Source: Haliclona indistincta (Eukaryota > Porifera > Demospongiae > Haplosclerida > Chalinidae). Taken from it: 64,000 nucleotides of DNA. Shown here in pieces: positions 63,101 to 64,000 of the stretch (position 1 is the stretch's first letter; every line of letters starts with the position of its first letter). The notes beneath the pieces were generated by a model. It saw only the letters and a program-made list of their open reading frames with translations. It did not search any database and had not been told where the DNA came from. The position numbers and the translations under genes are program-made. Location: NCBI GenBank assembly GCA_964017065.1, contig OZ024788.1, positions 12,790,845 to 12,854,844 of the forward strand, in the 5' to 3' direction.

Positions 63101-64000
63101 TTATTTAGAGTATAGCCATGAGTAACTGGTATCTAAGCCGTAAGCAAAAGAAACGCACTCTCAAGTTCTCCGAGTCGATCGTTCGTGGTATAAGCGACCA
63201 GCGCTTCTCGACTGGGTGTGCGACATCGACGAACTGTTACTGATGAGTACAAGAGTAATTCTGCAACTTTACTCTACACCGCTACTCTTACGCCTTCAGT
63301 AGACTACACTGCTGCTACCACCACGAGAAGAAACCGCTCGAGAAGAAACCGCTCCTAGCTACTCGGAGTTCTGTCACTGGAGTTTTGGTCCGGGTAAAAT
63401 CGGTCCGGGCGGACCATTTTTACCGTGGAAGTTTTGGTCCGGCGGACCAAAATTACCGGTAAAAATGGTCCGCCATTGGAAATAACTGTCCGGCCAGTCC
63501 GCCACTCGCGCCATTGGAAATATCTGTCCGGCCAGTCCGCGCCACTCACGCAAGTGAATCACAAAGCTTCCAGGCATTTCTATGGCATAAGGAGCTTCCA
63601 AGCATTAGCTTCCAAACAGCTAATGCTTCCAGCTTCCAGGCAGGGCCAGGCATTTAATCAAGAAGACTCTCTCAGCTCCTGGAAAAGTTCTTGTCCTCTT
63701 TTAATCCTTCTCAGCCCTGTACATTTCATTTCTACTGTCCCTGTGGCAACTGCTTTTCAAGTCATCATTGTCACTAATATTTCTACTATAATATCTACTA
63801 GTTTATTTCTGGCTGCTAGTCTCAGGCTAGTTGTCCATCAGTACACTCTTGAACTTTGGTCCTACATTAGCTCCTGTGTTGTATTGTAAGTTGTAATAAT
63901 AATAATGAAGAGTAAAACCCTAGCTTGATCGTAGGCAACACTTTCAGGCGTCCTACGAAGACTTTAGCTAGATCGGTGATAAATTATTCATGATAACAGA
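63101..64000. repeat. No gene; GGTCCGGCGGACC and CTTCCAGG repeats
   Basis: 63385-63545 has inverted and direct repeats of GGTCCG, AAAATTACCGG, and a tandem pair of GGCCAGTCCGCCACTCGCG / GGCCAGTCCGCGCCACTCAC. 63555-63650 has repeats of GCTTCCAGGCA and GCTAATGCTTCC. The remainder to the window end has nothing recognised. Confidence 0.5.

Overview
The window looks like repeat-dense nuclear DNA of an animal, most plausibly an early-branching marine invertebrate such as a sponge. This is an inference. It rests on GT-AG introns, tRNA-derived SINEs, LINE tails, two Ty3/gypsy retrotransposons, a pogo-like transposase relic and many foldback MITEs. There is no operon structure, no CRISPR array and no convincing stand-alone tRNA or rRNA gene.

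One host gene can be supported, on the + strand. Six short exons (7340-7390, 7632-7866, 18115-18445, 29044-29177, 29678-29817, 42296-42392) have acceptor and donor sites whose phases agree at all five junctions, giving 988 coding bases. I do not recognise the protein. Three introns of 10-12.5 kb hold most of the transposons. The gene probably continues to the right, but no phase-matched seventh exon was found.

The dominant repeat is a family I call the CAAG/CTAA element. A copy is about 1.2 kb. It begins CAAG with a roughly 400 bp palindrome and continues into a module with a GAAA-type microsatellite. It ends in a short hairpin followed by CTAA, and it sits between A and T with no visible target duplication. 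Copies lie at 1-338, 4643-6678, 7897-9124, 11342-13985, 14087-15293, 32405-33696, 33697-40377 (interrupted), 36180-37424, 48265-49480, 49481-50085, 52656-54027 and 60768-61200. Related families are at 44183-46970, 25699-25991 and 42046-42223. Palindromic minimal versions of each end are also present.

Layout: 1-7.3 kb, nested MITEs; 7.3-42.4 kb, host gene with TE-filled introns (pogo relic 22.2-23.6 kb, C48 protease fragment 23.7-24.05 kb, 450 bp microsatellite at 24.7 kb, minus-strand mag-like gypsy element 34.55-40.19 kb); 42.4-48 kb, foldback elements and the second CAAG/CTAA family; 48-54 kb, more CAAG/CTAA copies; 54.13-59.39 kb, a gypsy element of the Gmr1 type (integrase before reverse transcriptase, SCAN-like gag); 59.4-60.4 kb, a LINE 3' end; 60.4-64 kb, MITEs.

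Nested insertions give relative ages. A CAAG/CTAA copy was hit by the mag-like element, whose integrase was later hit by another CAAG/CTAA copy. Perfect target duplications of the TA, TTA, TTAA, 5, 8 and 10 bp classes mark at least six transposon superfamilies.
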